Origin: Halomonas sp. | GTDB taxonomy: Bacteria; Pseudomonadota; Gammaproteobacteria; Pseudomonadales; Halomonadaceae | DNA length: 7,302 nucleotides | Assembly (NCBI GenBank): GCA_007116835.1 | Contig: SKHS01000109.1 | Coordinates: 1-7,302, forward strand | Reading direction: 5' to 3' | Part shown: piece by piece, positions 1-5,887 of the stretch | How the letters are laid out: each line of letters begins with the position of its first letter | Position numbering within the stretch: the stretch's first letter is position 1 | Translations under genes and position numbers: made by a program | Notes under the pieces: generated by a model | What the model saw: only the letters and a program-made list of their open reading frames with translations | Told to the model about the DNA's origin: nothing | The model's database searches: none

Positions 1-664
1 CAATCTCTTCAAACTGTTGCTCTAAGCGCCGCTGTGCTTCTTCAAAACGACGCTCAGTATCTTCGATTAACGCATCGACATCTGTCGCTTCAAGATCGTC
101 TTCTAGACGTGAGCTTTCCGGCAAGCTGCTATCCGACTCCCAGTCAGAAGAGAAGTCTTCGCCCTCCATTGGCTCTAGAATAGGTGCCTGCTGCTCCACT
201 TCTTCGAATTGCTCGTCGAGCCGCCGCTGCGCTTCTTCAAAACGACGCTCAGTTTCGGCAATCACATCATCGACATCCGAACGGGTCGTTTCACCCGGCA
301 TGGCGCTTGCCTCATCGAGCGCATCTTCCGGATCAGCCGCCAGCGTATCTTCTCCTGCCTGCACCTCTTCACCGCTGGTTGGTAGCGCGGCGGCGTCGTC
401 ACCTTCACTTCTCAGCGCGTCGGCTTCGTCTAGCTGCTCTGCCGCCTGACGCGCTTCCACATCATCTTCAATTTCATCAGGGCTTGGCATATCTGCTGCA
501 TTCTCTGCAGCCGCTGGCGCATCGTCATTTTGAATCACATCATCATCAGACACTGAAGATGCGCTCTCTTCAGCCGGAACGGTAGCGTCCTCCTGGCTCT
601 CTCCACAGGCGCTTAACAGCAGCGCTGCGCTTGCCAGGGCGGGTATCCATAGTCGGTGTAGCAT
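1..664 (-). CDS. Acidic repeat-containing lipoprotein, function unknown (3' part outside window)
   Basis: I do not recognise a named family. The visible part is 221 codons, still open at the window edge. Seen: a signal peptide (R4, then a hydrophobic run to residue 17) ending in the lipobox L17-S18-A19-C20, so C20 should be lipidated. Gly, not Asp, follows the cysteine, which by the usual sorting rule favours the outer membrane. The mature part has about 69 Asp/Glu against 12 Arg and no lysine at all. Residues 130-156 and 195-221 are near copies sharing the core TERRFEEAQRRL followed by QFEE, probably helical or coiled-coil, 65 residues apart. The ATG is supported by AAGGAG at 674-679, nine bases upstream. 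It starts 42 bases after yegS on the same strand, so co-transcription is likely. The lipoprotein call is firm; the role is unknown. Acid-rich surfaces are usual for exported proteins of halophiles. Confidence 0.85.
   Translation of the reverse strand, partial: MLHRLWIPALASAALLLSACGESQEDATVPAEESASSVSDDDVIQNDDAPAAAENAADMPSPDEIEDDVEARQAAEQLDEADALRSEGDDAAALPTSGEEVQAGEDTLAADPEDALDEASAMPGETTRSDVDDVIAETERRFEEAQRRLDEQFEEVEQQAPILEPMEGEDFSSDWESDSSLPESSRLEDDLEATDVDALIEDTERRFEEAQRRLEQQFEEI
2..82 (-). repeat. Intragenic repeat, copy 2 (residues 195-221)
   Basis: This is the second copy of the repeat in the lipoprotein gene. It aligns with 197-277 at an offset of exactly 195 bases (65 codons). Bases 36-58 are identical to 231-253 over 23 positions. 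It encodes a stretch starting D-V-D-A-L-I, then TERRFEEAQRRL and QQFEE. The copy reaches the window edge, so further copies may follow. Confidence 0.85.
197..277 (-). repeat. Intragenic repeat, copy 1 (residues 130-156)
   Basis: This is the first copy, encoding D-V-D-D-V-I, then TERRFEEAQRRL and EQFEEV. The copies differ mainly at third codon positions and at a few residues (DV to AL, AE to ED, DE to EQ). The 38-residue linker between the copies (residues 157-194) is not repeated elsewhere in the visible part. Confidence 0.85.
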
Positions 665-706
665 CTGATTATGCTCCTTGAGTGGCTGTATCATTCACTA
701 ATCATA

Positions 707-1684
707 TCAGTGTCGTTCATGCGCAGAGAGCAACGGGCACTCTTCCGGCAGTAGCACCTTTAGGGCAAGCGGTATGACGTCGGCACAGAATCGTTGATAG
801 CGGCGTGACTCACCATCTAACGTCAGCGGCCAAGGTGCTTCATCTTGCTGCGTCGTCACTGACAGCTGACTGGCCGTAAAGTAGCGCACATAGCGCCCCT
901 CTGCGGGGAACTGCTGTAATTCGCTGAGCAATGTCGGCAGTTCTAACACCGACGAAAAATCTTTGACCAGCAGAACATCCAAACGGCCATCATCAAGTTT
1001 TGCTCTGGGCGCCAGCACTTGCCCACCGCCGGACTGACGCCCGTTACCCAGTGCCAAGAGCAGCAGCGACGCTTCCTGCTCTTGGTCTTTCCAATATAAC
1101 GTGCCTCGATAGCTACTGTGCCGCCACGCTTTTAAAGCCCCCATTAACGAATAGGCACCGCCCCCTAACATACGCTTGAGCGTCTTAGGGGTCGAGGAAG
1201 TAATTTCGGCACCAAACCCACAGGTTGTCATGTTGACGTAGTAGCTAATGGTTTGCCCAGCATGTGACTCTGCGGTCATTCTCACCACGTCAATTGGCGC
1301 AGGTGATAGACACCTTGCAGCCGCCAGAGCAGGCCCTGGCGCTAGCGGCAAACCAAGCGATGTCGCAAAATCATTAGCACTGCCCAACGGCACAATGCCT
1401 AATGCCGGACGCTGGTCATGGGCTATTCGCATCAGCCCATTCACCACCTCATTAACCGTTCCATCGCCACCGCAGGCAATTACCCGGGTCGCCCCTAGCC
1501 CAACTGCCTGGGCAGCAAATTCAGCGGCATCGCCGCCTTCCCAGGTCGAACGTACGGTAATGTGCATCCCTGCCTTGCGCTGCTCTTCTACCGCCTCGCG
1601 TAGCGCCGGGTTACCGGCAGATTTACCGTTAATAATCAGTAAATAGTGCTGCTGTGAATCTGTCACCGGCGCGTCCCTCTCCAT
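707..1684 (-). CDS. yegS: YegS-type lipid kinase (diacylglycerol kinase catalytic-domain family)
   Basis: Phosphorylates a membrane lipid hydroxyl with ATP; the E. coli homologue was reported to act on phosphatidylglycerol in vitro, but its physiological substrate is unsettled. Seen, numbering from the ATG at 1684: the N-terminal nucleotide-binding segment LIINGKSAG (16-24), the family signature GGDGT at 72-76 with NEVVNGL after it, PLGSANDFA at 99-107, GNGRQSGGG at 213-221, DDG at 231-233, and LDGE at 289-292, whose Asp lies in the putative active site. The C-terminal pattern ALKVLLPEECPLL closely follows E. coli YegS. Length is 325 residues against about 299. A GTG at 1664-1666 (codon 7) is an alternative start; it has a better ribosome site and matches the shorter E. 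coli N-terminus, so the interval given is the outer bound. It lies 20 bases after pepN and 42 before the lipoprotein gene. Confidence 0.93.
   Translation of the reverse strand: MERDAPVTDSQQHYLLIINGKSAGNPALREAVEEQRKAGMHITVRSTWEGGDAAEFAAQAVGLGATRVIACGGDGTVNEVVNGLMRIAHDQRPALGIVPLGSANDFATSLGLPLAPGPALAAARCLSPAPIDVVRMTAESHAGQTISYYVNMTTCGFGAEITSSTPKTLKRMLGGGAYSLMGALKAWRHSSYRGTLYWKDQEQEASLLLLALGNGRQSGGGQVLAPRAKLDDGRLDVLLVKDFSSVLELPTLLSELQQFPAEGRYVRYFTASQLSVTTQQDEAPWPLTLDGESRRYQRFCADVIPLALKVLLPEECPLLSAHERH
1675..1682 (-). promoter_or_regulatory. Candidate ribosome binding site for the GTG start of yegS
   Basis: On the minus strand this reads GGAGAGGG, eight bases before a GTG at 1664-1666. The upstream ATG at 1682-1684 has only a weak GAG-type site (GAGTGAACC before the ATG). 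Starting at the GTG puts the conserved Asn-Gly-Lys at residues 13-15, close to its place in E. coli YegS. The ATG overlaps the proposed site, so both starts cannot be used equally well. Confidence 0.5.
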
Positions 1685-1692
1685 GGTTCACT

Positions 1693-1715
1693 CGCTGGCC
1701 TGCCTTATGCCAGCG
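1693..1715 (-). other. Intercistronic hairpin straddling the pepN stop codon
   Basis: CGCTGGC (1693-1699) pairs perfectly with GCCAGCG (1709-1715) around a nine-base loop that contains the pepN stop codon (1705-1707). No U-rich tract follows on the minus strand, so it does not look like an intrinsic terminator. It could modulate read-through, mRNA stability or access to the yegS start 9 bases downstream; this role is inference. Confidence 0.5.
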
Positions 1716-4335
1716 CTTTCTCAACAACCTCAAACACGTTAGATGAAAGAGGTTCACGCTTAATACGCACAAGCTCGGCGCGCATTAGCTGTTGCCGCTC
1801 TTCGTCAAAACGCTGCCAGCGCGTTAACGGCGTGATCAGTCGTGCTGCAATTTCCGGGTTCAGGCGGTTCAACTCAATGACGGCATCCGCTAACAGCGCG
1901 TATCCTTTACCATCTAACCGGTGGAAATTGACTCGATTTTGCGCAAATGCACCGATCAACGCACGTACTTTGTTAGGATTCTTAATCGAAAAGGCTGGGT
2001 GCTGCATTAAATAATGCACGCGATCCAGTACGTCTGACTGCGGGCGCGATACCTGTATGGTAAACCACTGGTCCATCACTAACGGGTCGTGAGCCCACTG
2101 TTCGCCAAATGCCTTCAAGGCAGGTGACGCCAAGTCATCACGGTCACTATGTGACAGCAAGGTGAGCGCATGACGCACATCGGTCATATTATGCTGTGCC
2201 GAAAACTGCGCTTCGCACAACGCAATACCTTCCTCATCTTCAATCGACATCAAATAGGTCAAGGCCACATTTTTGAGGCTGCGCTGAGCAATTTGCGCAG
2301 GCGTTGGCGCGTAGGGCTCTTCACTTACATTGGCTTTATAAACATCAACAAATTCATCGCGCAGCGCCATTGCCAGCGACTGACGGACAAATTCGCGAGC
2401 GGCATGAATCGCATCAACATCAACGATTGGCTGTTGCTCGGCAATATAAGCTTCCGAGGGTAGCGTCAACATCTCCGCCAACACGGCTTTATCATCCATT
2501 GATCCGGTAAGCAGGGTCCTGAATGCTTCAACAACACGGCTATCCATGACCTTTTCCACACCGTTACGGTGTGCCGCGATTAGGTCATCAAGCGCCAGCA
2601 TAGCGAGTCGTTGCCCAGCATCCCAACGGTTAAAGCCATCGCTATCATGGGTCAGTAGAAACGCTAAGTCTTCCCTTGCATAAGGGAAATGTAGCTTAAC
2701 GGGCGCAGAGAAATCACGCAGCAATGAAGGAACAGGGGCTTCAGCAACATCCGTAAAAACAAAGGTTTGTTCATCTTCGGTGAGATGGATAACAGCGTCC
2801 TTACCGAGCTTTTCGCCTGCCAGCGTTAAGGTGAGGTCCTGCCCTGACTTGGTGCCAACCAGCCCCATACGTACGGGGATATGCAGCGGCAGTTTATCCG
2901 GTTGCCCTGGCGTGGCAGGGGTACGCTGACGCAGCGTTAAGTGGTACGCCGCATTCACGTAGTCATACTCTCCATGAGCATCGATCTCAGGTGTTCCCGC
3001 CTGGGAGTACCAGCGCATGAACTGGTTTAGCTCTGCGCCAGACACCTCTGCCATACAGCCAATGAAGTCTTCAATCGTGACGGCTTGGCCATCAAAGCGA
3101 TCGAAATAGAGATCAGATCCACGCCGGAAGTCTTCCCAACCCAGTAAGTTACACAGCATGCGTACGACTTCAGCACCCTTTTCATAAATTGTCAGGGTGT
3201 AGAAGTTGGTGATTTCAATAAAGTGGTCTGGTCGAATAGGATGCGCTGTTGGCCCACCATCTTCAGCAAACTGAGCGGTACGGAAAAACGACACGTCTTG
3301 AATGCGCTTAACGGGAGCCGAGTTGGTATCTGCCGAGAAACACTGGTCACGAAAAACGGTGAAGCCTTCTTTCAAGGAGAGCTGAAACCAGTCGCGACAG
3401 GTCACTCGATTGCCCGACCAGTTATGGAAATACTCGTGAGCCACAATGCCTTCGACATTTTGGAAGGTGGCATCGGTTGCTGTATCCGGATGTGTCAGTA
3501 CGGCAGCAGAGTTGAAGATATTGAGCCCTTTGTTCTCCATCGCCCCCATGTTGAAGTCATTCACCGCCACAATCATAAACAAGTCTAAATCGTATTCGCG
3601 GCCATAAGTCTGCTCGTCCCACGTCATCGCGCGTTTAAGCGACGCCATGGCATGCGCGGTTTTATCTAAATTTTCTTGCTCGACCCACAGCTGCAGCGTC
3701 ACGTTGCGACCACTCATGGTCTCGAAAGTGTCCTCTACCTTATGTAGATCACCGGCGACCAGCGCAAAAAGGTAGCAAGGTTTGGGGTGAGGATCTTCCC
3801 AGGTGACGAAATGCCGTCCGCTTTCTAGGGTGCCTTGATTAACGGGGTTACCATTGGCGAGCAGCACCGGCTCACGGGTGGCATCACCCATCACCGTGAC
3901 CTTAAAGGTTGCCATTACATCGGGCCGGTCTGGATAGTACGTAATGCGCCGAAAGCCTTCGGCTTCACACTGGGTACAGTACATACCGTTAGACTGGTAT
4001 AGCCCTTCCAGCGCCGTATTACTGCTGGGTGCCAGCTCTACCTCGCTCTCTAGGGTAAAGGTCTCAGGCACCTCCGCTATACAAAGCGTCTCATCGGTTA
4101 GCTGATACGCTGCGTCAGCCAAAGGACTACCGTTTATTGCCAAGGAGATCAGCGTTAAATGCTCTCCGTTTAGCACCAATGGTGCCTGTGCATCAGCGCT
4201 TGCATGACGCTTCATGTGTAGCGTTGCTGTGACGCGGGTCGTGGCAGGGTCAAGATCAAACGTCAGCTCGGTATGGGTAACTTGGTAGGCGGGCGGCTGA
4301 TAGTCGCTTAAATAAACCGGCTGCGGATCAGACAT
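1705..4335 (-). CDS. pepN: Aminopeptidase N, M1 family zinc metallopeptidase
   Basis: Cytoplasmic exopeptidase that removes N-terminal residues from peptides late in protein turnover. It is full length: 876 residues against 870 in E. coli. Seen: the substrate-recognition motif GAMEN at 264-268; the zinc motif HEYFH at 300-304, with a third ligand E323, 19 residues after H304; catalytic E301; and transition-state Tyr384 in NFYTLTIYEKGAE. Order by family architecture: N-terminal beta domain (about 1-195), thermolysin-like catalytic domain (about 196-445), small beta domain (about 446-550), C-terminal helical domain to the end. No signal peptide is seen. The ATG is supported by AGGAG at 4345-4349, nine bases upstream. 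A 144-base spacer lies between yajQ and pepN. It carries tandem repeats and a palindrome but no terminator or promoter I would call, so co-transcription with yajQ is possible. yegS follows after 20 bases. Confidence 0.97.
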   Translation of the reverse strand: MSDPQPVYLSDYQPPAYQVTHTELTFDLDPATTRVTATLHMKRHASADAQAPLVLNGEHLTLISLAINGSPLADAAYQLTDETLCIAEVPETFTLESEVELAPSSNTALEGLYQSNGMYCTQCEAEGFRRITYYPDRPDVMATFKVTVMGDATREPVLLANGNPVNQGTLESGRHFVTWEDPHPKPCYLFALVAGDLHKVEDTFETMSGRNVTLQLWVEQENLDKTAHAMASLKRAMTWDEQTYGREYDLDLFMIVAVNDFNMGAMENKGLNIFNSAAVLTHPDTATDATFQNVEGIVAHEYFHNWSGNRVTCRDWFQLSLKEGFTVFRDQCFSADTNSAPVKRIQDVSFFRTAQFAEDGGPTAHPIRPDHFIEITNFYTLTIYEKGAEVVRMLCNLLGWEDFRRGSDLYFDRFDGQAVTIEDFIGCMAEVSGAELNQFMRWYSQAGTPEIDAHGEYDYVNAAYHLTLRQRTPATPGQPDKLPLHIPVRMGLVGTKSGQDLTLTLAGEKLGKDAVIHLTEDEQTFVFTDVAEAPVPSLLRDFSAPVKLHFPYAREDLAFLLTHDSDGFNRWDAGQRLAMLALDDLIAAHRNGVEKVMDSRVVEAFRTLLTGSMDDKAVLAEMLTLPSEAYIAEQQPIVDVDAIHAAREFVRQSLAMALRDEFVDVYKANVSEEPYAPTPAQIAQRSLKNVALTYLMSIEDEEGIALCEAQFSAQHNMTDVRHALTLLSHSDRDDLASPALKAFGEQWAHDPLVMDQWFTIQVSRPQSDVLDRVHYLMQHPAFSIKNPNKVRALIGAFAQNRVNFHRLDGKGYALLADAVIELNRLNPEIAARLITPLTRWQRFDEERQQLMRAELVRIKREPLSSNVFEVVEKALA

Positions 4336-4372
4336 AGTGCGTGACTCCTGTAAGCGTTGTCATTCAAGATGG

Positions 4373-4386
4373 GCAGCGTACGCTGC
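4373..4386. promoter_or_regulatory. Perfect 14-bp palindrome upstream of pepN
   Basis: GCAGCGTACGCTGC is its own reverse complement and lies 37 bases upstream of the pepN ATG, outside any coding region. A symmetric site at this distance could be a dimeric regulator's operator. As RNA it would form a poor hairpin because it has no loop. No regulator is identified. Confidence 0.35.
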
Positions 4387-4406
4387 GCCATCACCTTGCT
4401 GTTTAT

Positions 4407-4472
4407 AAGAACTGTTTGTAAGAACTGCTTGTAAGCACTATCTAGCAAAACTGTCTATCAAAACTACTTGCC
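4407..4472. repeat. Degenerate 13-bp tandem repeat array, about five units
   Basis: Successive units on the plus strand are AAGAACTGTTTGT (4407), AAGAACTGCTTGT (4420), AAGCACTATCTAGC (4433, 14 bases), AAAACTGTCTATC (4447) and AAAACTACTTGCC (4460). The first two differ at one base; the others are more diverged. The array fills most of the yajQ-pepN spacer, starting 7 bases after the yajQ stop, and is the most AT-rich part of the spacer. It may be a decayed minisatellite or a series of binding sites; its function is unknown. Confidence 0.7.
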
Positions 4473-4479
4473 TGGAAAG

Positions 4480-4965
4480 TTAGTCGCGGAAGTTATCAAA
4501 TTGCAGGGGCAGCTCTGGGCCTTCTTCGCCTCGCAGTAGCGCCATTACGCTTTGTAAATCATCGCGCTTTTTACCCGTCACACGAACCTTCTCGCCCTGG
4601 ATCTGCGCCTGTACTTTTAGCTTGCTCGCTTTAATGCGCTTCACCACATCTTTTGCTTCAGCCTGGTCGAGCCCCTGTTTAAGAACAATTTCCTGACGCG
4701 CCTTCACCCCAGACAACACCGGATCTTGAATATCCATACAGCGGGCATCAATACCACGAGCGATGAGGCGGTTGCGCAATACGTCGATCATTTGCTGAAG
4801 CTGAAAATCAACCTGTGCTTCAAGCTGCACTTTTTCACCTTCGAGAGTAAAACTGGCATCGACACCTTTAAAATCAAAACGTGTTTGTACTTCACGGTTT
4901 GCCTGATCAACGGCATTGGACGCTTCGTGCTGATCAAACTCCGACACAATATCAAAAGAGGGCAT
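4480..4965 (-). CDS. yajQ: YajQ family nucleotide / cyclic-di-GMP binding protein
   Basis: Small cytoplasmic protein of the UPF0234 family. Some homologues, notably in Xanthomonas, bind cyclic di-GMP and act as effectors, while others were described as general nucleotide binders. No enzymatic activity is established. Seen: the invariant N-terminus MPSFDIVSE (1-9), the block TRFDFKGVDASF (28-39), and the highly conserved C-terminal block SKLKVQAQIQGEKVRVTGK (114-132) followed by RDDLQSVMALLR (134-145) and the ending FDNFRD. Its 161 residues match the usual 160-163. The family fold is two ferredoxin-like halves. The ATG at 4963-4965 has AGGA (4974-4977) eight bases upstream; another ATG at 4968-4970 is out of frame and too close to that site. 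It is divergent from cobO and upstream of pepN. Whether this copy binds cyclic di-GMP cannot be read from the sequence. Confidence 0.96.
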   Translation of the reverse strand: MPSFDIVSEFDQHEASNAVDQANREVQTRFDFKGVDASFTLEGEKVQLEAQVDFQLQQMIDVLRNRLIARGIDARCMDIQDPVLSGVKARQEIVLKQGLDQAEAKDVVKRIKASKLKVQAQIQGEKVRVTGKKRDDLQSVMALLRGEEGPELPLQFDNFRD

Positions 4966-4995
4966 GGCATAGTTCCTAGTAAGACATGACCCACT

Positions 4996-5026
4996 ATTCT
5001 AGAGCAGCTAGCCCCCAACCGGCCAA
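4996..5026 (-). promoter_or_regulatory. Candidate sigma-70 promoter for yajQ
   Basis: On the minus strand TTGGCC (5021-5026) and TAGAAT (4996-5001) resemble the -35 and -10 boxes (4/6 and 5/6 matches). The 19-base spacer is longer than the preferred 17. Transcription would begin near 4989, leaving a leader of about 24 bases before yajQ. This is a weak, visually found candidate. Confidence 0.3.
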
Positions 5027-5038
5027 TTCTCTTAAATA

Positions 5039-5049
5039 ATGTGTCACAT
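5039..5049. promoter_or_regulatory. Small palindrome in the yajQ-cobO divergent region
   Basis: ATGTG-T-CACAT has two perfect 5-base arms around a single T. It lies just upstream of the candidate yajQ -35 box, a position where an activator could bind, and 142 bases before the cobO start. A symmetric site this short can occur by chance. The other bases of 5050-5191 hold no promoter for cobO that I would call; TATACA at 5099-5104 with TTAAAC at 5077-5082 (16-base spacer) is the best, and it is poor. Confidence 0.2.
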
Positions 5050-5171
5050 CCCCTCTAATCTCGACGCCCTAAAAACTTAAACAGAACCTCTCAACAACTA
5101 TACAGAGCTTAACCTTAGCAATGTTAAATTGCCGCTGGATGGATTACCCTAGCCATCACTGGATTAATCAC

Positions 5172-5195
5172 ATGCCTACGGAAATGCACCCATGA
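5172..5195 (+). other. Possible seven-codon upstream ORF overlapping the cobO start
   Basis: ATG at 5172 opens a frame encoding M-P-T-E-M-H-P and ends with TGA at 5193-5195, so its stop overlaps the cobO ATG (5192-5194) as ATGA. The cobO ribosome site itself (ACGGA at 5178-5182) is weak and lies inside this frame. ATGA overlaps commonly couple translation, but so short a frame can easily be accidental, and no ribosome site is evident before 5172. Confidence 0.2.
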
Positions 5196-5791
5196 GCGAT
5201 CGAGATACACGTCATAAAGCGTCGATGGAAAAACTAAAAGCCCGAGTAGACGAAAAAGTCGCTAATGCCACCGAGCAACGCGGCCTGCTGCTAGTCAATA
5301 CAGGCAATGGCAAAGGCAAAACAACCGCTGCCTGGGGCACTGTTACCCGTGCACTTGGCTACGGTTACAAAGTAGGCGTTGTACAGTTCATTAAAGGTTT
5401 ATGGGAGTGCGGTGAGCGCAACCGTCTCGAAGAGGATGCCAACCTTAGCGTTGCGATTATGGCCACTGGCTTTACCTGGGACACGCAAAACCGTGAGGCG
5501 GACACCAAAGCCTGCCTGGAAGTATGGCAAGAAGCTGAGGCGATGCTCGCAGATCCAGACACGTATCTTGTGGTGCTTGATGAGATCACCTATATGCTGA
5601 AGTTCGGCTACTTAGAAATTGAGAGGGTTAAGCAAGCACTTCTCAACCGGCCACACGAACAAACGGTGATTATTACCGGACGCAATGCCCACCGAGACTT
5701 GGTGGCGATGGCAGATACGGTGACAGAGATGCAAGAAATACGGCACGCTTTTAACAACGGCCTGCAAGCGCGGCGCGGTATCGATTTCTAG
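5192..5791 (+). CDS. cobO: Cob(I)yrinic acid a,c-diamide adenosyltransferase (BtuR/CobO/CobA type)
   Basis: Transfers the 5'-deoxyadenosyl group of ATP to the cobalt of reduced corrinoids, giving the adenosyl form; it serves de novo cobalamin synthesis and salvage in the cytoplasm. Seen in 199 residues (E. coli BtuR has 196): P-loop TGNGKGKTT at 37-45, the following segment with VGVVQFIKG (61-69), a Walker B-like VVLDEITY (127-134, acidic D130 and E131), TGRNAH (162-167), and the typical ending QARRGIDF. The charged N-terminal stretch rich in Arg and Lys is normal for the proteobacterial form and supports the ATG at 5192. It is the only plus-strand gene here, divergent from yajQ and convergent with purA, with no other cobalamin gene nearby. 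I see no cobalamin riboswitch upstream. btuR or cobA are equally used names. Confidence 0.96.
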   Translation: MSDRDTRHKASMEKLKARVDEKVANATEQRGLLLVNTGNGKGKTTAAWGTVTRALGYGYKVGVVQFIKGLWECGERNRLEEDANLSVAIMATGFTWDTQNREADTKACLEVWQEAEAMLADPDTYLVVLDEITYMLKFGYLEIERVKQALLNRPHEQTVIITGRNAHRDLVAMADTVTEMQEIRHAFNNGLQARRGIDF

Positions 5792-5834
5792 TGTCGGAAG
5801 GATTAGCAGAAAGGTCGTCATACAAAGCCATACA

Positions 5835-5867
5835 AAAGAGGGGCGAAGTGATCGCCCCTCTTTGTTT
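5835..5867. terminator. Bidirectional Rho-independent terminator between cobO and purA
   Basis: AAAGAGGGGCGA (5835-5846) and TCGCCCCTCTTT (5852-5863) form a perfect 12-bp GC-rich stem around the five-base loop AGTGA. TTTGTTT follows on the plus strand, ending cobO. On the minus strand the stem runs into TTTTG, so the same hairpin should also stop purA transcription. Its position between two convergent genes (44 bases after cobO, 21 from the purA stop) fits this dual use. Confidence 0.9.
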
Positions 5868-5887
5868 AGCTGGCTATGCCTGCTGGC

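Noticed and set aside
184..585. Plus-strand open frame of 133 codons, rich in His, Pro and Leu
   Set aside because: It lies antisense to the lipoprotein gene, which has a signal peptide, lipobox and good ribosome site. The frame's His/Pro/Leu bias is what the complement of an Asp/Glu/Ala-rich gene produces.
4968..4970. Second ATG just ahead of the yajQ start (ATGCCATG)
   Set aside because: It is out of frame with yajQ and only three bases from the ribosome site, while the family N-terminus MPSFDIVSE begins at the next ATG.
5131..5191. Possible cobalamin riboswitch before cobO, prompted by GCCATCACTGG
   Set aside because: It resembles the GCCACTG core only loosely, is interrupted, and I cannot find the other conserved blocks or paired elements. 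A covariance-model search would settle it.
5819..5837. Short direct repeat CATACAAA twice before the terminator
   Set aside because: Eight bases repeated once, in a non-coding gap, without further structure; chance is sufficient.
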